Shown: positions 25,181 to 37,580, numbered from the stretch's first letter. The stretch is DNA of 64,000 bases from Tipula vernalis (GCA_958295665.1 OY282560.1:146932091-146996090); one strand, 5' to 3'. The notes: generated by a model from the sequence alone, not told the origin. Made by a program: numbers and translations.

Positions 25181-26230
25181 GATTAGTGTTGATCACGCAA
25201 TTTAATTTCGATTTTTATTTTTTGTTGTTGTTGTGTTAAACACAAAACTAGATATGGTAATTAATAATATTATTGAAAAAATTAAAATTTATCGATTCAC
25301 TTAAATGCAATAAAATGCAATGAGATCGCAATTAATAAAAGTATTTTTGTAGTCCGTGTGTAGCATATATATGGAGGTGATAAATGAAATGAAAATTTGC
25401 GCGATCACACTTGTGAATTAATTAATTTTAAGTGATTACGATAAATTATTATTTTTAAATGTGTTGTTATTTGATTAATTTTGTGCGATTACATAAACAA
25501 TATTTTCATTAATATTAAGTTGATGATCAATATTTACCGAAATATAATATTATCTAGAATTTTTATATGGAAAAACCTTATGATCGCATCATAATTTTTA
25601 ATTCCGATCAGAAGCTAATAAGCTAGTTTTAATCGCGGTCACATCTTTTTTTTTTTTTTTTTTTTTTGAATTGTCTGTAAGATCAGCAAATTATATGTAA
25701 AATATTGTATGTCGGTTTTGAATAAAAAAATATAAATCGCGATCGCACAATTATCTGTAATATCGCGCTCATATTCTATGTGAGATATTCAAAATATTAA
25801 ACAAAAAAAAAAATTGTAGACTGTTTTTTTTTTTTTTTTTCTATTTTAATTGAAACTAAATCCTACGCAACAGGGATTTGTTGTAATTTTTCTTTTCTTT
25901 TATATTTTATATAGAAAATAATCATCAATTTCATTTATTTTAACCTCATCTGTAACCTTTTTCTATTTCTTTTCTTTACAATATAATATATATATATATA
26001 TAAATGTATAAAATTATTTTTATTGCAAAAATTATAAAAAATAAATTAATTAAAAATAAATATAAATGTATGTATAGTTGTATATGCGATCATGAAAGAT
26101 ATGTGTATAATCGGTATTGGTCGTGGGGAAGAGGGTGGTGTCAACAAGAACTAAAAAAACGCAATTATTTTTTGTGTGTGCGATAATCCAATAATTACGA
26201 TGCACCCTACTCACACACGATAATACACAT
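25181..26230. promoter_or_regulatory. Cluster of GCGAT(C/T)(A/G)C-like words (possible binding-site cluster)
   Basis: CG-containing words are scarce in this AT-rich DNA, yet here variants of one word recur: GATCACGC at 25191, GATCGCA at 25324, GCGATCAC at 25401, GTGATTACG at 25432, GTGCGATTAC at 25483, GATCGCATC at 25582, TCGCGGTCAC at 25632, ATCGCGATCGCAC at 25736, TATCGCGCTC at 25761, TGCGATCATG at 26085, TGTGCGATAAT at 26177 and CACACGATAA at 26214. Long T tracts (24 T at 25645, 17 T at 25824, 17 T at 26261) lie between them. This could be a cluster of transcription-factor sites in a host intron or promoter. It is also possible that it is an eroded tandem repeat. Confidence 0.3.
25983..26003. 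repeat. (AT)n microsatellite
   Basis: Uninterrupted TA dinucleotides within the AT-rich region. Confidence 0.85.
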
Positions 26231-28750
26231 GAGTTTATGAAATTTTAGATCAGTGACATGTTTTTTTTTTTTTTTTTGTTAATCTCACAGATCGGTTTTA
26301 GCTCATCTTTTCAGTATATTTATGATTATTTTTTCAGTTAATTATTATTTACCTCATCCAATTAAAAATTTTAACGAAAGTCATATATTTATCTCCTTAC
26401 GTTTTTATTTTTTATTTCTTACATACATAAGAAGATCAAACTAATGATCATATAATGTAAATATATATAACGTTTGCTGTGTTTTTTTTAAAGATGTTGG
26501 TGATGAAGATGATGATGATCGTCATCATCACTATCATGTTATGGTGGATGATCAAGAAAATAATATAATTTTTTTCGCGATTTTTTTTTAAATACGAGGA
26601 TTTTATTTTATTATTATTATTTCAATAATATTGCAAAAACAAACAAAGTATTATCCACATTTTTTTTTGAGATATTATGACAAAATGAAATGGTTTGTTT
26701 TGATTGTTTGGTGATCATGAGCGATAATAAAATTATTATTTTTTATTTATGGAGAATTTATGTCAAATGTGTATACATGGCGTTTGTTGCCTTGGACGTT
26801 ATGATGAAATTATGGAGTTTAATTTGATTTATAAGAACTGTGGAAAATTTATTGAAGAAATCTGACAAATTAATTATATAATTTCTAATTTCTACTTTGA
26901 AAAATATTCTTTTAATGGATAGCTGAGAAAAACTTCAAATCGAAATTTTAATTTAATTATCTCGCTAACTTTCAAATCTAATTAATTAAACAAATTTGAC
27001 GTTCAATTCTATTCGCCAAATTAATAAGATTTGTTTCTGCGTATTTTGGTAAATCGTTAAACTTTTTCTCAAAATTGTATTCACGTGTTGAGACGGAAAG
27101 GACGGATTAGATAGCTAATTTGTAATAAATTTTTATTAAGCACATCTAATAATCGTGACATTATTTTGCACCAGTTATTTCACAATGGCTTTTATTCGAT
27201 AAATTTTAAAAAAATTTTGCCAATCATACAAATTTTTATGATATATCGTTTGCAAAAGCCGTTAAAATTCTATAAAATTTAATTTAGTAATTTTTTCGAA
27301 AAAATAAAAGGCGTAATACGAAAGAAAGTTTATTATTGAAATTAATTAATTAAAATCTTATAATAAACAAGATATTTAAAATAAAATAATGAGTTTAAAT
27401 GAAAAAGGAATGTGCATTTTTTAGGTCGAGTATAGTTTAACTCAACTCGGTATATAGCGAGAGTTAAGCTTGGATTGGTTTCGACTCGATTCGCTGGCAA
27501 TACATTTTTTCCCTCATGTAAAGTCTTCTGTTTGAAGCGTGAACAGTTAGAATGGGATGTCTTTCTTTTAATCGTAAAAACGTAAACAAACGATTTAGTT
27601 TTTCATTTTTTATAGTTTCAAAGATTTATATTTTCAAAGTGACGTGCTTACGGACTAACCATCTAGAAATTGGATGAAGGTGTTGCCATTGAATGATAAT
27701 CGAATGGGTTTGATTCGATTCGAATTAGATTCAAATAGGATTTTATCGTGTTGACTGCTATGTAACTTGCCCGAGGGTCACACATTGATGTTTTTTATTG
27801 GTCAGATTGCCCTCACATTGACTGCATTATATTGAACTAACACTTTCTAATATCGCGAGTGTTATAAATTGGTTTGAGTACTAAGGTGGAAGGACGTCCA
27901 TTTTTGTAGTTCTGTAATACTGACTGTGGCGGTCAAAATTGAGTCGAAATTGAGTTGGAAATAGCCATATACAAACAATTGGATGTTGGTGCGGCGTTGG
28001 AGGGTAGTTTAGATTTGTGCTCGTTTTGTTTACGAATTGGACATTTTCTGTAATAGTTTTTGTATTTCTATTGGGAATTTGAATTTAGCTTTGAAATTAT
28101 TGAACAGAGTCGTTCATTAATTTTTTTTTTAATCTATTAATCAATTAATAATTTGCCTCTTCTTTTATTTTAATTCCAAATTTGAAATTAAATAAATTCG
28201 ACTTTATTTAAGTAAGTAAAGTTTAGAAAGTCCCGTGTAACTTGTTTCAGCCCTCCAGAATCTTGAAGCATCTAGCGGATTTGAAATTTTTAGAATTATG
28301 CTGCCTTTTGCTATCCTTTATCTTTTATCACCTACATATGACACTAATAACATAATACTAACTATTGACTACTTTGGTATCTGTATTTCGTACAATGTTA
28401 AACTGGAATATCTATGATACAATTTCATAATCTATGCAGGTTATTATTTTAAGGCTTGTCCAATTTGTGGATTAATTTACTGTCCTTCCAATTTAGATCC
28501 CAAATTTAATTTATTTTTAGGAGTTAGGGCCAAATTAGGATTTGGGTTTCATAGAATATTAATCAAACCAGTTGGTTAATAACAATATTAATAACAAAAA
28601 GGTTTACTAAAATTTAAGTAAAGGTTATATTCTAAGTTGTAATCGGATGCCGTAGTTTTGATTTATATAAGTTAAATCCTGTTAATCAAGTAGTAAATAA
28701 TGGACCGGGGTCAATTTCTATCATTACTTTTAAACCTGTCCAAATCCTCT
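26231..28750. other. AT-rich region, nothing coding recognised
   Basis: Contains a near-palindromic trinucleotide stretch at 26505-26545 (GATGATGATGATCGTCATCATC) and ATGATCAT-type words near 26447 and 26712. No transposon protein seen. Possible host intronic sequence. Confidence 0.4.
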
Positions 28751-28752
28751 TT

Positions 28753-28848
28753 ATGTTGTATGTAACAGGGTGTTTGATGACGGCCGACCCTGGAAGGCCT
28801 TGCTTAAAGCTAGGTCGAACGCTCCAACAAACAAATCAATCAATCAAG
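28753..28848 (+). repeat. Repeat 3' end with (AATC)n tail, copy 1
   Basis: GTAACAGGGTGTTTGATGAC then CGGCCGACCCTGGAAGGCC and a tail AAATCAATCAATCAAG. A related sequence lies inverted at 49338-49415. A short tandem tail of this type is typical of some LINE 3' ends. Confidence 0.45.
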
Positions 28849-29145
28849 AATTGCACCCTGCCAATGATATTGAAACATTTTAGAACTAAAAGTTGTTTGA
28901 TACACAAGTTAGGTCAAGAATTCAAGAAATATGTGTACATTCTTTGTTTTTCTCCCTAATAATCAAACACCTTCATTTAACATTAAAGTTACTCTTTTTT
29001 AGAATTATTTTAATAATTGTTTCTTCTAGAATTTGAAACCCGGTTAAAATATTGTCAGTACGTATTATAAACTTTCAGAATAAAAGACATATAAAAACCT
29101 AAATTTCAGAGGTTAAAACTGTATGTGGTTAATTGATTTGTTTTG

Positions 29146-29640
29146 GCTTTTTATAGACAAATATATTAATTGTTCATGACATTCCCAATATTTTCGATTT
29201 GGTAAATCCGAAAAATCAAGAGGTCAATCGCTAATAATATATCTCCTGACAAAAGTAGAAATATCATTCCCTTCCCGTATTTTACCGCAAAAGTTATACC
29301 AGTGTATACTCTTCAACAATGAGAACCCTCTTTGAGTTCCTTTGTTGGTAGTTGGTTTCATACTGAAAAGTTGGTCTGCTCATCAGGTAGCTACGAAAAA
29401 ATACAATTCTCCTTGTTGAGGTTGCTCCTTTTTTTGATGTAGTGAATATAATTCACTAGATCAGTACGTTCTGGCCAGCCAATTAATGTAGATGGAAAGA
29501 ATTGTATTTTTGTAGTTTGGTCGTAGCTAGCTGATCAGTAGACAAACTTTTCAGTACGAAACCAAACTACCAATATAGGAACTTAAGGAGAGTTCTCATT
29601 GTTGAAGAGTATAGGATTTGCTAATGCCGAAAAAAATTCA
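29146..29640. repeat. Composite inverted-repeat element, copy 2
   Basis: Starts with TATAGACAAATATATTAATT and TTTGGTAAATCCGAAAAATC as in copy 1 at 21689. The core 29304-29616 is a long inverted repeat with arms of roughly 95-125 bp: the left arm has CTTCAACAATGAGAACCCTC and TTCATACTGAAAAGTTGGTC, the right arm the inverse ending GAGTTCTCATTGTTGAAGAG. The inner ends AAAAAATACAATTCT and AGAATTGTATTTTT also pair. Non-coding MITE-like element. Confidence 0.7.
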
Positions 29641-29970
29641 CTTAAAAAAGATTTCATCAAATTTTAAAACATGTTATAAAATTCAAGGTGGATTTTAAGA
29701 AGCGTTTACCCGTGGGGAGTTGCAAGTCTCCTATCGGGCGCGTCCGGCGGGTAAGTGGGAAATAAAATACCACTCGTGGACCAAAACTTGCAAGAAGCGC
29801 CTGTTCACCAGGAGGTGCGGCTTCAAACAGCGTCTGTTCCTCATGCAAGAGGCGGCTGATTTCTTGCCTGGCAGTAGGCATAAAATGTTATATGGAAGGA
29901 CACCCTGATCAAAAACCAACCATGGCAGGGATCCGGACACCCAGTACCGGCGACCTTTGGGAGTGAGCGA

Positions 29971-30831
29971 GTGGGCTCCCAGTCGTCGAAATCCATCGAC
30001 CACAATGTCTCAGCAGTTGTGCACTTGGCAGCTGGGACAGATAAAACTACAAGCACTGCTACTACTGCTGTGGCAAATTTCGCTGCAGCAAGTGAAATAA
30101 CATCATTGCAATATCTGGCTGATTCTTTTCCTGTTAGTACAGAACAAGATATAAAAGTATGGCCCTTTCAGTAATAATATTTGGAAAATAAATACGACAA
30201 ACCTCTAGCTAACAAATTAAATGCTGATGGTCACCAGTGGTACACTTACGAGGATAAAAATGATCGTTCAATTAAAGTAATGGCAAGAGGTCTACACCCA
30301 ACTTGTTCAAAAGAGGAAATCATTGAGGACCTGAAAAACAGAGGCCTGAAAATAGTTGATGCAGTTAACATCATCAGAAAACAGAGACGAGAAAACAGGG
30401 AGGGAAAGGTTGAAATCACAAGAAGCGGTCTCCCACTTTTCATAATAACCTTCGACAACGAAGAAAAATCGAAAATATTTATAATATTAAGGCTATCCTT
30501 AACCTCAGAGTTAAAATAGAAACACCGAGAAAGGTCACTCGACAAATTTCGCAATGTAAAAACTGCCAAGATTATAATCATAGACAAAAATACTGCCATC
30601 GAGAAGCAAGATTGGTTAAATGTGCAGGAAAACATGCAGGAAATGACTGCACAATTTCCAGAAATACAACACAGAAGTGTATCAACTGTAATGGCCAGCA
30701 TCCAGCAAATTACAGAGGATGCGAAGTTGCAGTAGAACTGCAAAAAATGAAAGATAAAATACGTAAACCACTTACATCAAGAAATGTACAAACTATCAAA
30801 AAAAAACACGGAGCCAAAATCGTTGACTCCT
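29971..30831 (+). pseudogene. LINE ORF1 (gag-like) with CCHC zinc knuckles
   Basis: Nucleic-acid-binding protein of the LINE. A frame from 29971 is followed, after two stops near 30174, by a segment with WYTYEDKNDRSIKVMARGLH and EEIIEDLKNRGL (30235-30350), the typical Jockey-family gag core. A frameshift near 30470-30490 moves to a frame reading IYNIKAILNLRVKIETPRK, then CKNCQDYNHRQKYC (a CX2CX4HX4C knuckle, 30560-30600), a degenerate second knuckle, and CINCNGQHPANYRGC near 30680-30725. The frame stops at 30831. The remaining C-terminal part continues beyond the insertion at about 31860-32120. Confidence 0.8.
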
Positions 30832-30835
30832 AATG

Positions 30836-31855
30836 TTTGTAAAACCTATGGACTCGGTTGCGATTTTCTATTATAAAAATTGTATTCGCTGTTCAAAAAA
30901 TGCAATACCAAAGTCCAGTATTAATTTTAATGTGTTGTATCTCCGTTTCCAAGTATAAGAGCAGGTCTGGTACTCTCCGTAATCGATTCAAGTGGTGCGG
31001 GTTAAATAATTATCCGTATTCTCGTTTCCAGGTGCAAGCAAGGCCGTAAATAAAAAGATGCAAAATCTCTCAGTTGCACAAATAAATTTTCCCGTTAGTA
31101 TAAAGTTAATTATTCACTGTTTCAATCGTTGCTGTCTTATGAGTATTAAATGATTGACTGTATGTTTTTTAATGCTTCAATAAAACCAAAAAAAGTCACT
31201 GTAAATTTTTTCTAACTTTTGGTTGGTTTTACTATTTATTCTCAATTAATAATTTATTTCCTTTCACCTTGCACACATTACCAAAAAAGAAAAGGTTGGC
31301 TTTATCTCGCAGAAGTCACTGGCAGAAGAGAAAATTTATTTTTTATTTTACATAATTGTTACAAAAAAATTGTTTGATGGGCAGATCCATCTAGCTTTGA
31401 TAATTTATATAAGTTTTTATAGTGAGTTCGTTCTGCTATAAATTAGTACATAATTGTTTTTATATACATATATGCACACAAAATTGCAAATATTGACAAT
31501 TTGTTTATCAGATTTAGTACACAAAGAAATAATCACAAAAAAAATGGATATAATACAATAATTGAATGTAAGTATAATTAGTTTATAAAATAAAAGTTAT
31601 ATAAACATTAATTTTAAATTGTTTTGTTTTAGGTACTATGTATAACATCAAAATAAAAGCAGAAAAAGGCTGCACAGAATTTTCATCACTGGATTTTATA
31701 TCAGTGGAGTGTCATCACCATTTTTGTTTGATTTTTGATCAGCTGTGTTTTCAGATAAGTTGATATGATTATTTAATGAGTGATCAAGTGATTCTTTGTT
31801 TATTTTTTTTTCTTTCATTTTTAGGAATCATTTGGATGAATCTTAGACAATGTTA
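30836..31855. other. Foreign insertion inside the LINE
   Basis: About 1 kb of AT-rich, non-coding sequence separating two parts of ORF1. It contains a GTAAGT...TTTTAG stretch at 31569-31632 that looks like a short intron, and GTTTCCA(A/G)GT words at 30948 and 31026. No transposase motif and no clear inverted ends. The boundaries are inferred from where the LINE protein stops and resumes. Confidence 0.45.
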
Positions 31856-32123
31856 ACTTACAAAAAGAGCGAGTAAATGAAAACATTACTTATGCTCAAA
31901 TAGTTCAGCAAACAGAGCAGAAACAGACTAAAGTGGATCTCGTTTTACAGGACATACTGAGAAATCTAGAGAACCTCAACAAAAGACTTACAGGGATTTC
32001 CTTGCAGGAAATGAGCCTGCAGAACGCACTAGAAGGAATGAAATCACAAACTAGTTTCAATAAAAGAGTAGAAGAAAACCTTGATATAAATTATATAAAA
32101 TCGAGTTATAACCCAAAGAAATG
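31856..32123 (+). pseudogene. LINE ORF1 C-terminal part
   Basis: Open frame reading ERVNENITYAQIVQQTEQKQ, then a Leu/Asn/Glu-rich segment (DILRNLENLNKRLTG...) that could form a coiled coil, ending at a stop at 32122-32124, which overlaps the presumed ORF2 start ATG. It follows the pattern of a Jockey-type ORF1 end placed just upstream of ORF2. Confidence 0.6.
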
Positions 32124-34635
32124 AATAAAACATTACGAATTGTAACCTAGAACGCAAATGGGCTATTGTCACATTCAAGAACTAGATATATTTTTAAACA
32201 TGCATTATATAGATATACATATGTCTTATATGTATCAGAAACTCATTTCACCAAAACTTCATTCTGTAAAATAAAAGGATATAATTGCTACGATGCATTA
32301 CATCTAGAGAACAAAGCTAGAGGTGGATCAGCAGCTATCCTCATAAAAGATTATATAAAGCATAACGAAGAACTTAAAGTTGAGAAGCTTTCCATGCAAG
32401 TCACAACAATCAAAATACAATTAAACAATACTAAAACCTGCAGTATCTCAGCAATCTATTGCCCTCCAAGATACAATCTCAAACAAGTAGATTATACTAA
32501 TCTTCTCAAAACACTAGGAAGTGTCTTTTTAATTGGAGGTGACTATAATGCAAAAAATACCTATTGGGGATCACGGCTAACGACCACTAAAGGAAAATAA
32601 CTGTTCGCAGCAGGCAAACAACTAAAATGCGATTTTCACTCGGGCGATACACCAACCTATTGGCCCTCGGACATCACTAAGACTCCAGATCTTATAGACT
32701 TTTTTATTACAAGAGGGATTTCAAATAATTATATCCATATAGAGAACAGTGAAAGTCTATCATCAGATCATTCACCAGTAATTATGATACTTAGCCAAAC
32801 AATTATTATGAAAGAGAGCAACCCAAAATTAACGAGCTTCAAAACCTATTGAGATCTCTTCCAAATAGAAGACGAACTAGATAAGCTCATCCATAATATC
32901 CAAAGTGCTGCGTGGGAAAGCACTCCTAATAACAATCAGGAAATGAAGCGCAATGTTAGCTATCCAGAGGAAGTGAGAAAACTTCTTAAAAATAAAAGAA
33001 AAGCACGAAAGAATTGGTAAAAACATCGAAACCCGGAAAATAAGAGGGTATTTAACCATTTGTGTAACAAATTAAAATATCTAATAAAAGACATTAAAAA
33101 TCAGTCAGTTAATAAATACCTCAGCACTCTAACTGGGCCAAAATATACTGATTATTCATTATGGAAAGCAACAAAGAATCTTAAAAGACCCAAAACTTCA
33201 GGTTCCTCCAATTAAAAATAAAGAAAATTGGGCTCGAAATGCTAAACAAAAAGCAGAACTAAAATGGGAAATCAAGAATAATCTGAATGTGTATAAGGCT
33301 CCAGGATATGATCTCATAACGGGTCAGATAATAAAAGTGTTACCGGAGAAAGCGTTGAGGAAACTAGTGCATATAATCAATACAGCATTTCGACTAAGAT
33401 ATGTATGTGTATGTGAGACAATGGAAAATTTCAGAAGTAATTATGATACTTAAGCCGAACAAACCTCCGAACGATAAAGCTTCATATAGGCTAATTTCTC
33501 TGCTACCAACATTATGGAAACTATTTGAAAAGGTTCTTCTTAAAAGATTAAAACCAATTATCGAAGAAAGGAATCTTATCCCCTCACGTCAGTTTGGTTT
33601 TAGGGAAAAACATTCTACGATAGAACAAATACATCGAATTACTGATATAATCGAGAAATCATTAGAAATCAAACAAATATGCTCAACTATATTCTTTGAT
33701 GTAGCGCAAGCATTTGACAAAGTATGGCACCAGGGGTTAGAATTCAAACTTCACCAAGATCCTCCGGAGCAATTTTTTCAAATTCTAAAATCATACATAT
33801 CAGAGAGGCATTTCCGAGTAAAGTATGAGAATGAATACTCCCAACTAAAAAAAATAACAGCAGAAGTTCCTCAAGGAAGTGTTTTTGGGCCAATCCTTTA
33901 TCTCCTGTATACTAGAGATATACCAATTACAGAAGCAACAATGGCGACTTTTGCCGATGACACGGCCATACTTGCAATAGCAAAAAACATCAATGACTCC
34001 ACTAGTAAATTACAGAACTAACCTGACCTGATATGTAATTGGACAAAGAAATGGCGAATTAAATTAAATGAAGCAAAATCAATCCAAGCAAACTCTACAA
34101 ATCTAAAAGTTATATACCAATAATGATAAACTCGATAGTAGTACCGCATGCGAACACTGCTAAATATCTTGGCATGACTTTAGATGCTAAACTTAGATGG
34201 AAGGAACACATAAAAAAGAAGAGAGAAGAACTAAACATAAAATTTAGAAAAATGCATTGGCTCCTAGAGAGACAATCTGAACTGGCGATTCATAACAAAC
34301 TGCTGTTATACAAACAAATTCTGAAACCTGTATGGACATATGGTAGTCAACTTTGGGGTTGTGCCAAGAGGACAAATATCAAAATCATACAAACAGCTCA
34401 AAATAAAATCCTGCGATGTATTGTTAATGCACCGTGGTACATTCGAAACGACAACCTCCATCGAGATTTAAAGATCGAGCTTGTCGCGGATGAAATCAAG
34501 AATCATGCAACAAAACACCTACAACGTCTGCACCAGCATGAAAATCTGGACATACGCTGTATGCTGAATACCACACCAACAAGAAGACTGCAAAGAACCA
34601 AACCTTTGGACTTATCGCGACCAGGAGGTCAGTAG
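32124..34635 (+). pseudogene. LINE ORF2: AP endonuclease and reverse transcriptase
   Basis: The polyprotein that nicks target DNA and copies the element. The start near 32124 reads MNKTLRIVT then a stop in place of the usual W, followed by NANGLLSHS. The endonuclease continues with VSETHFTK, GGSAAILIKDYI, AIYCPPRYN and GGDYNAKNTYWGSR (32166-32600), then DLIDFFITRGI and SSDHSPV (32690-32790). After a linker full of stops (32850-33400) the RT reads ISEVIMILKPNKPP at 33427, FFDVAQAFDKVWH near 33700, VPQGSVFGPIL near 33870 and FADDTAILA near 33950. A C-terminal domain (KYLGMTLDAKLRWKEHI, 34160) ends at 34635 with a stop. About six stops or frameshifts disable it. The motifs fit the Jockey clade. 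Confidence 0.85.
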
Positions 34636-34829
34636 ACTTACCGTGGCGAAAAATCTGAGAAGGAGTTACACGAAACGGAGGATAATCACTTGATTGTGCC
34701 TACTAATCAAAAACTTTATCATGCAATGTAAATTACTAAATGGGTACAAAACTCAGTCGTAAAAAAAAAAATGTACATAAGTTAGCTCATGCTTTTATTC
34801 TGCTAATACAAGTTAAAAAGCATGATGTC

Positions 34830-34933
34830 CAAGTACCCATGTGGCTTGGTTCTAAAACAAAATATTTTCCGGATAAATCGTTTATTCGGAATTGGTCGGG
34901 CCTTAATCGTTCCGGATTAAAGAGGTTCCACTG
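34830..34933 (-). repeat. pogo/Tigger-like terminal repeat
   Basis: Read from 34933 leftward the sequence is CAGTGGAACCTCTTTAATCC, the classical pogo/Tigger end, preceded outside by TA (34934-34935). The inner part carries two more ATCCG-type words. Its partner end was not found; the Jockey-type LINE lies just upstream and may have inserted into this element. Confidence 0.65.
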
Positions 34934-34935
34934 TA

Positions 34936-36690
34936 TTATACAATATAATGATAAAGTCGAATCTTGACAAAAACAGCGCTCGCCTAAGTTTGTCCGGTAA
35001 CATATTTCCTATATACACTTTCAAAATAAATCAATTAAGGAGTTATATCGCTATAAATTATATTTTTGTTACTGTGCTACGCTTTAACTTTCTACAAATT
35101 CTATCATAAACCATTAAAGCTCTTATCGAATTTAACGGTTAATTAATTAAGATTTATGAGAAATCGAGAATCTTAGAAATTTGCATAAATTAACTATTAA
35201 TAAAAAAATTTATTTTATGACGAATAATTTAACTTTTAAACTATAAGATAAACAATATATTTACCCTATTCGCACAGATCAAAAATCATTTAACTTATAT
35301 TTGGGTTTTGGGATTTTGGGTTAAAGGATTTAATTAGTTTCCTTAATTTCAAGGATTAAGCTTAAGAAATTAATTCCAATTTCAACTGTAAGCACGAAAC
35401 TTCAATATTCGTGCAAAGTGACCAAAAAATTGTTGTGCTTTGCAAAACCTGAGTTATTTCTTAAATAACTTATTAAAATTCGGAAATTAGCTGAGTACAA
35501 AGTTTTAAACACGCAATTAACTGCCGCTCTAATTAAGTAAGAGTCGACTTAAGGGAATAACTATACATGTAAATATTTGAGGCTTATAATTTTTACAGTT
35601 AGAACAAATAGATATTTTATGGAAAAAGATGACCACGATCAGATTTTGTTGTTCAAAATTAATTTTTTTTAAGCGCATGTTTCTATAAAATTGTGCGGCT
35701 TTTTTTATTTTTTTTTTTTATTTCACTTCATACATAATAATTATCTTCATCTCATCTGTTTACAGATGATCTTTACATTCCATTTTTTTTAATGTACATC
35801 CAAAGATAATCCTTCATTTTTCCTTAAAAAACATTAATTTTCCAAAATTGTTATCAAATAGAGCTCTTGCTTTCGTAAAACTGTTAAAAAAGTTGATGAA
35901 ACTATCAACACCCTAATTTTACGCATTCTTATTAACAGAAAAGGTTCTAAAATTATCTTCGGCAAACTTCAAAAAATTAACTGATATTTTGAGATAAAAA
36001 CCTTAACTTATAAATATTGTTATTATAAATTAGAAAGACCTTCAACAATAGTAGTAATAATTTAGATAATTCTCGGGAAACCCAAAATTTAATTATTGAA
36101 AACACTCGACAAATTTCCATATTCCTTACGAAAAGATTCATAGTTGGTACTTTTGTATCCAAATTAAAAGGCAAAACTCCTGTAGAGTACTTGTAGTAAA
36201 GAAAATTTATGCATGACTCATTGTTTGGTTATAAGCTTGAGCATTAGCTACGGAGGATGCTTATCGATAAGGAATCAAATCTTGACAAAAGGGTGAATTT
36301 TGGAGAGTATTTTTATAAAGCAACATCAGAATTCATTTCAAAATTTCTTAAATGACCAAGAAGTACTGAAATTTTTATTAAATTATTACGACACGAGTTT
36401 GTTAGGATAATTTTCATTGTTGTTTAAAAATTACTCCCTTGATTTCAGTTACGTAGTTTTTTACTTTGAGTTACGTCGTAGAAAAACCTATCGTTTTTGT
36501 TTTCTTTTTTCCTTTCCTACTTTTTTTACTTACGTCGTTTTCTTTCCTCGCGTTTTTTCAAAAACATATCAGCGCTGACTGAAGGATGACCTGTATTTGA
36601 ATTTTTCGTTGTAAATTCGTTAAATTTTAAAATTCTTGAAAATCTTTAATTTCCTAAAATGTTTAGAAAAATTAAACTAAAAATTACGCA
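34936..36690. other. AT-rich region, nothing recognised
   Basis: No protein motif on either strand. A run of ACGT/TACG-containing words lies at 36440-36560. The minus frame at 35977-36174 has no recognisable domain. Confidence 0.4.
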
Positions 36691-37580
36691 TGCACATAAA
36701 TTCAAGTCAGACTTCCAACTCAAATCTTAACTCAAACCTCAAATAAATCCCCAACTAAACCACTAAGTCAACTCAAACACAACCCCACACCAACTCAAAC
36801 CTATGTATATGTTAAATCAAATCAACATGGTCCGAAAAATAGATGCACTCATGAAGCCAAGTCGAGCGAACCTTCAACACACTCCTTAATTTACACCAAA
36901 TAAATTCCAAACTGAAACCTTTACTTAACCATAAACACAACCCCAAACAAATCCCCTTATATGAATGCTTTACTGAACCCTAACTCGACACGTTTTCAAC
37001 TGTCCGCCTTGACCATAGAAACAGATTGGCGAAAAGAAAATTCCAATCAGCAAACCGTTTTAGAGTTATCGTAGGTGCAGACATCCAGACCGACGGACGG
37101 ATATTTTTTTTCTATTTCGAATTTAGGTACCTTCAGAGCTTCGAGAAAAGTGGTTTTGGGACAAAAAAAATCTTTAGCCCATTTTTGGCAGGATTTCAAT
37201 AACTTTAGTCCTTGCGGGCCGATGTTAAAAACATTTATCGGTCGGTCTGCCTGCACCCACGGTATCTCGAGAACGGATTTTACGATTAAGAATTTTTTTC
37301 GCCAACCTTTTTTTATATGGTGAAGGCGGAGAATAGAAGGGCTTTCAGAAACTTTAGGTAAAGAGGATCGGTTACCTTCCATACAAAACCGACCCTAACT
37401 ACGCGAGTATTAAAGATTGAGATTTTAAGGATTGAGTTTGGGATTGTGTAAGGTGTTCACTAGGGGGTTGAGCGAGTGTTCACTTGCGGATTTATTTAGG
37501 GATTGAGCCTAGAGTTTAACTGGACTTCAGATTAAGCTGAGTTCATGTACGCATTTTGTTTTCGAGCCGTGTTGGTTTAG
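36690..37580. repeat. CAAC-rich dispersed repeat, copy 2, inverted arms
   Basis: The left arm (36700-37000) is a run of CTCAAACCYCAA-type words on the plus strand. The right arm (37395-37570) has the same words on the minus strand (GGATTGAG, GGGATTGAGC, GTTGGTTTAGGG). Words such as TGCACTCATGAA (36844) and TTCATGTACGCA (37543) are diverged inverse matches. The centre (37040-37380) contains a second inverted pair, GCAGACATCCAGACCGACGG (37078-37097) against CGGTCGGTCTGCCTGCACCC (37240-37259). This looks like a foldback or MITE-type element. The minus frame at 37047-37382 is a by-product. Confidence 0.5.

Larger units (their letters stand above)
29700..34771 (+). mobile_element. Jockey-type LINE, ORF1 and ORF2, interrupted
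   Basis: Non-LTR retrotransposon in plus orientation. A relatively GC-rich leader (about 29700-29970) precedes ORF1 (gag with zinc knuckles). A foreign stretch of about 1 kb (30836-31855) interrupts the end of ORF1. ORF2 (endonuclease and reverse transcriptase) follows, then a short 3' region ending in an A run at about 34760-34771. The upstream boundary near 29700 is inferred from the base-composition change. Target-site duplications were not found. Confidence 0.85.

Noticed and set aside
29731..30056. Overlapping minus-strand frames of 71-90 codons
   Set aside because: They lie in the GC-rich leader and ORF1 start of the Jockey-type LINE and show no motif.
37047..37382. 111-codon minus-strand frame
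   Set aside because: Lies in the centre of the CAAC-type inverted repeat, shows no recognisable domain, and has an open frame on the other strand as well.
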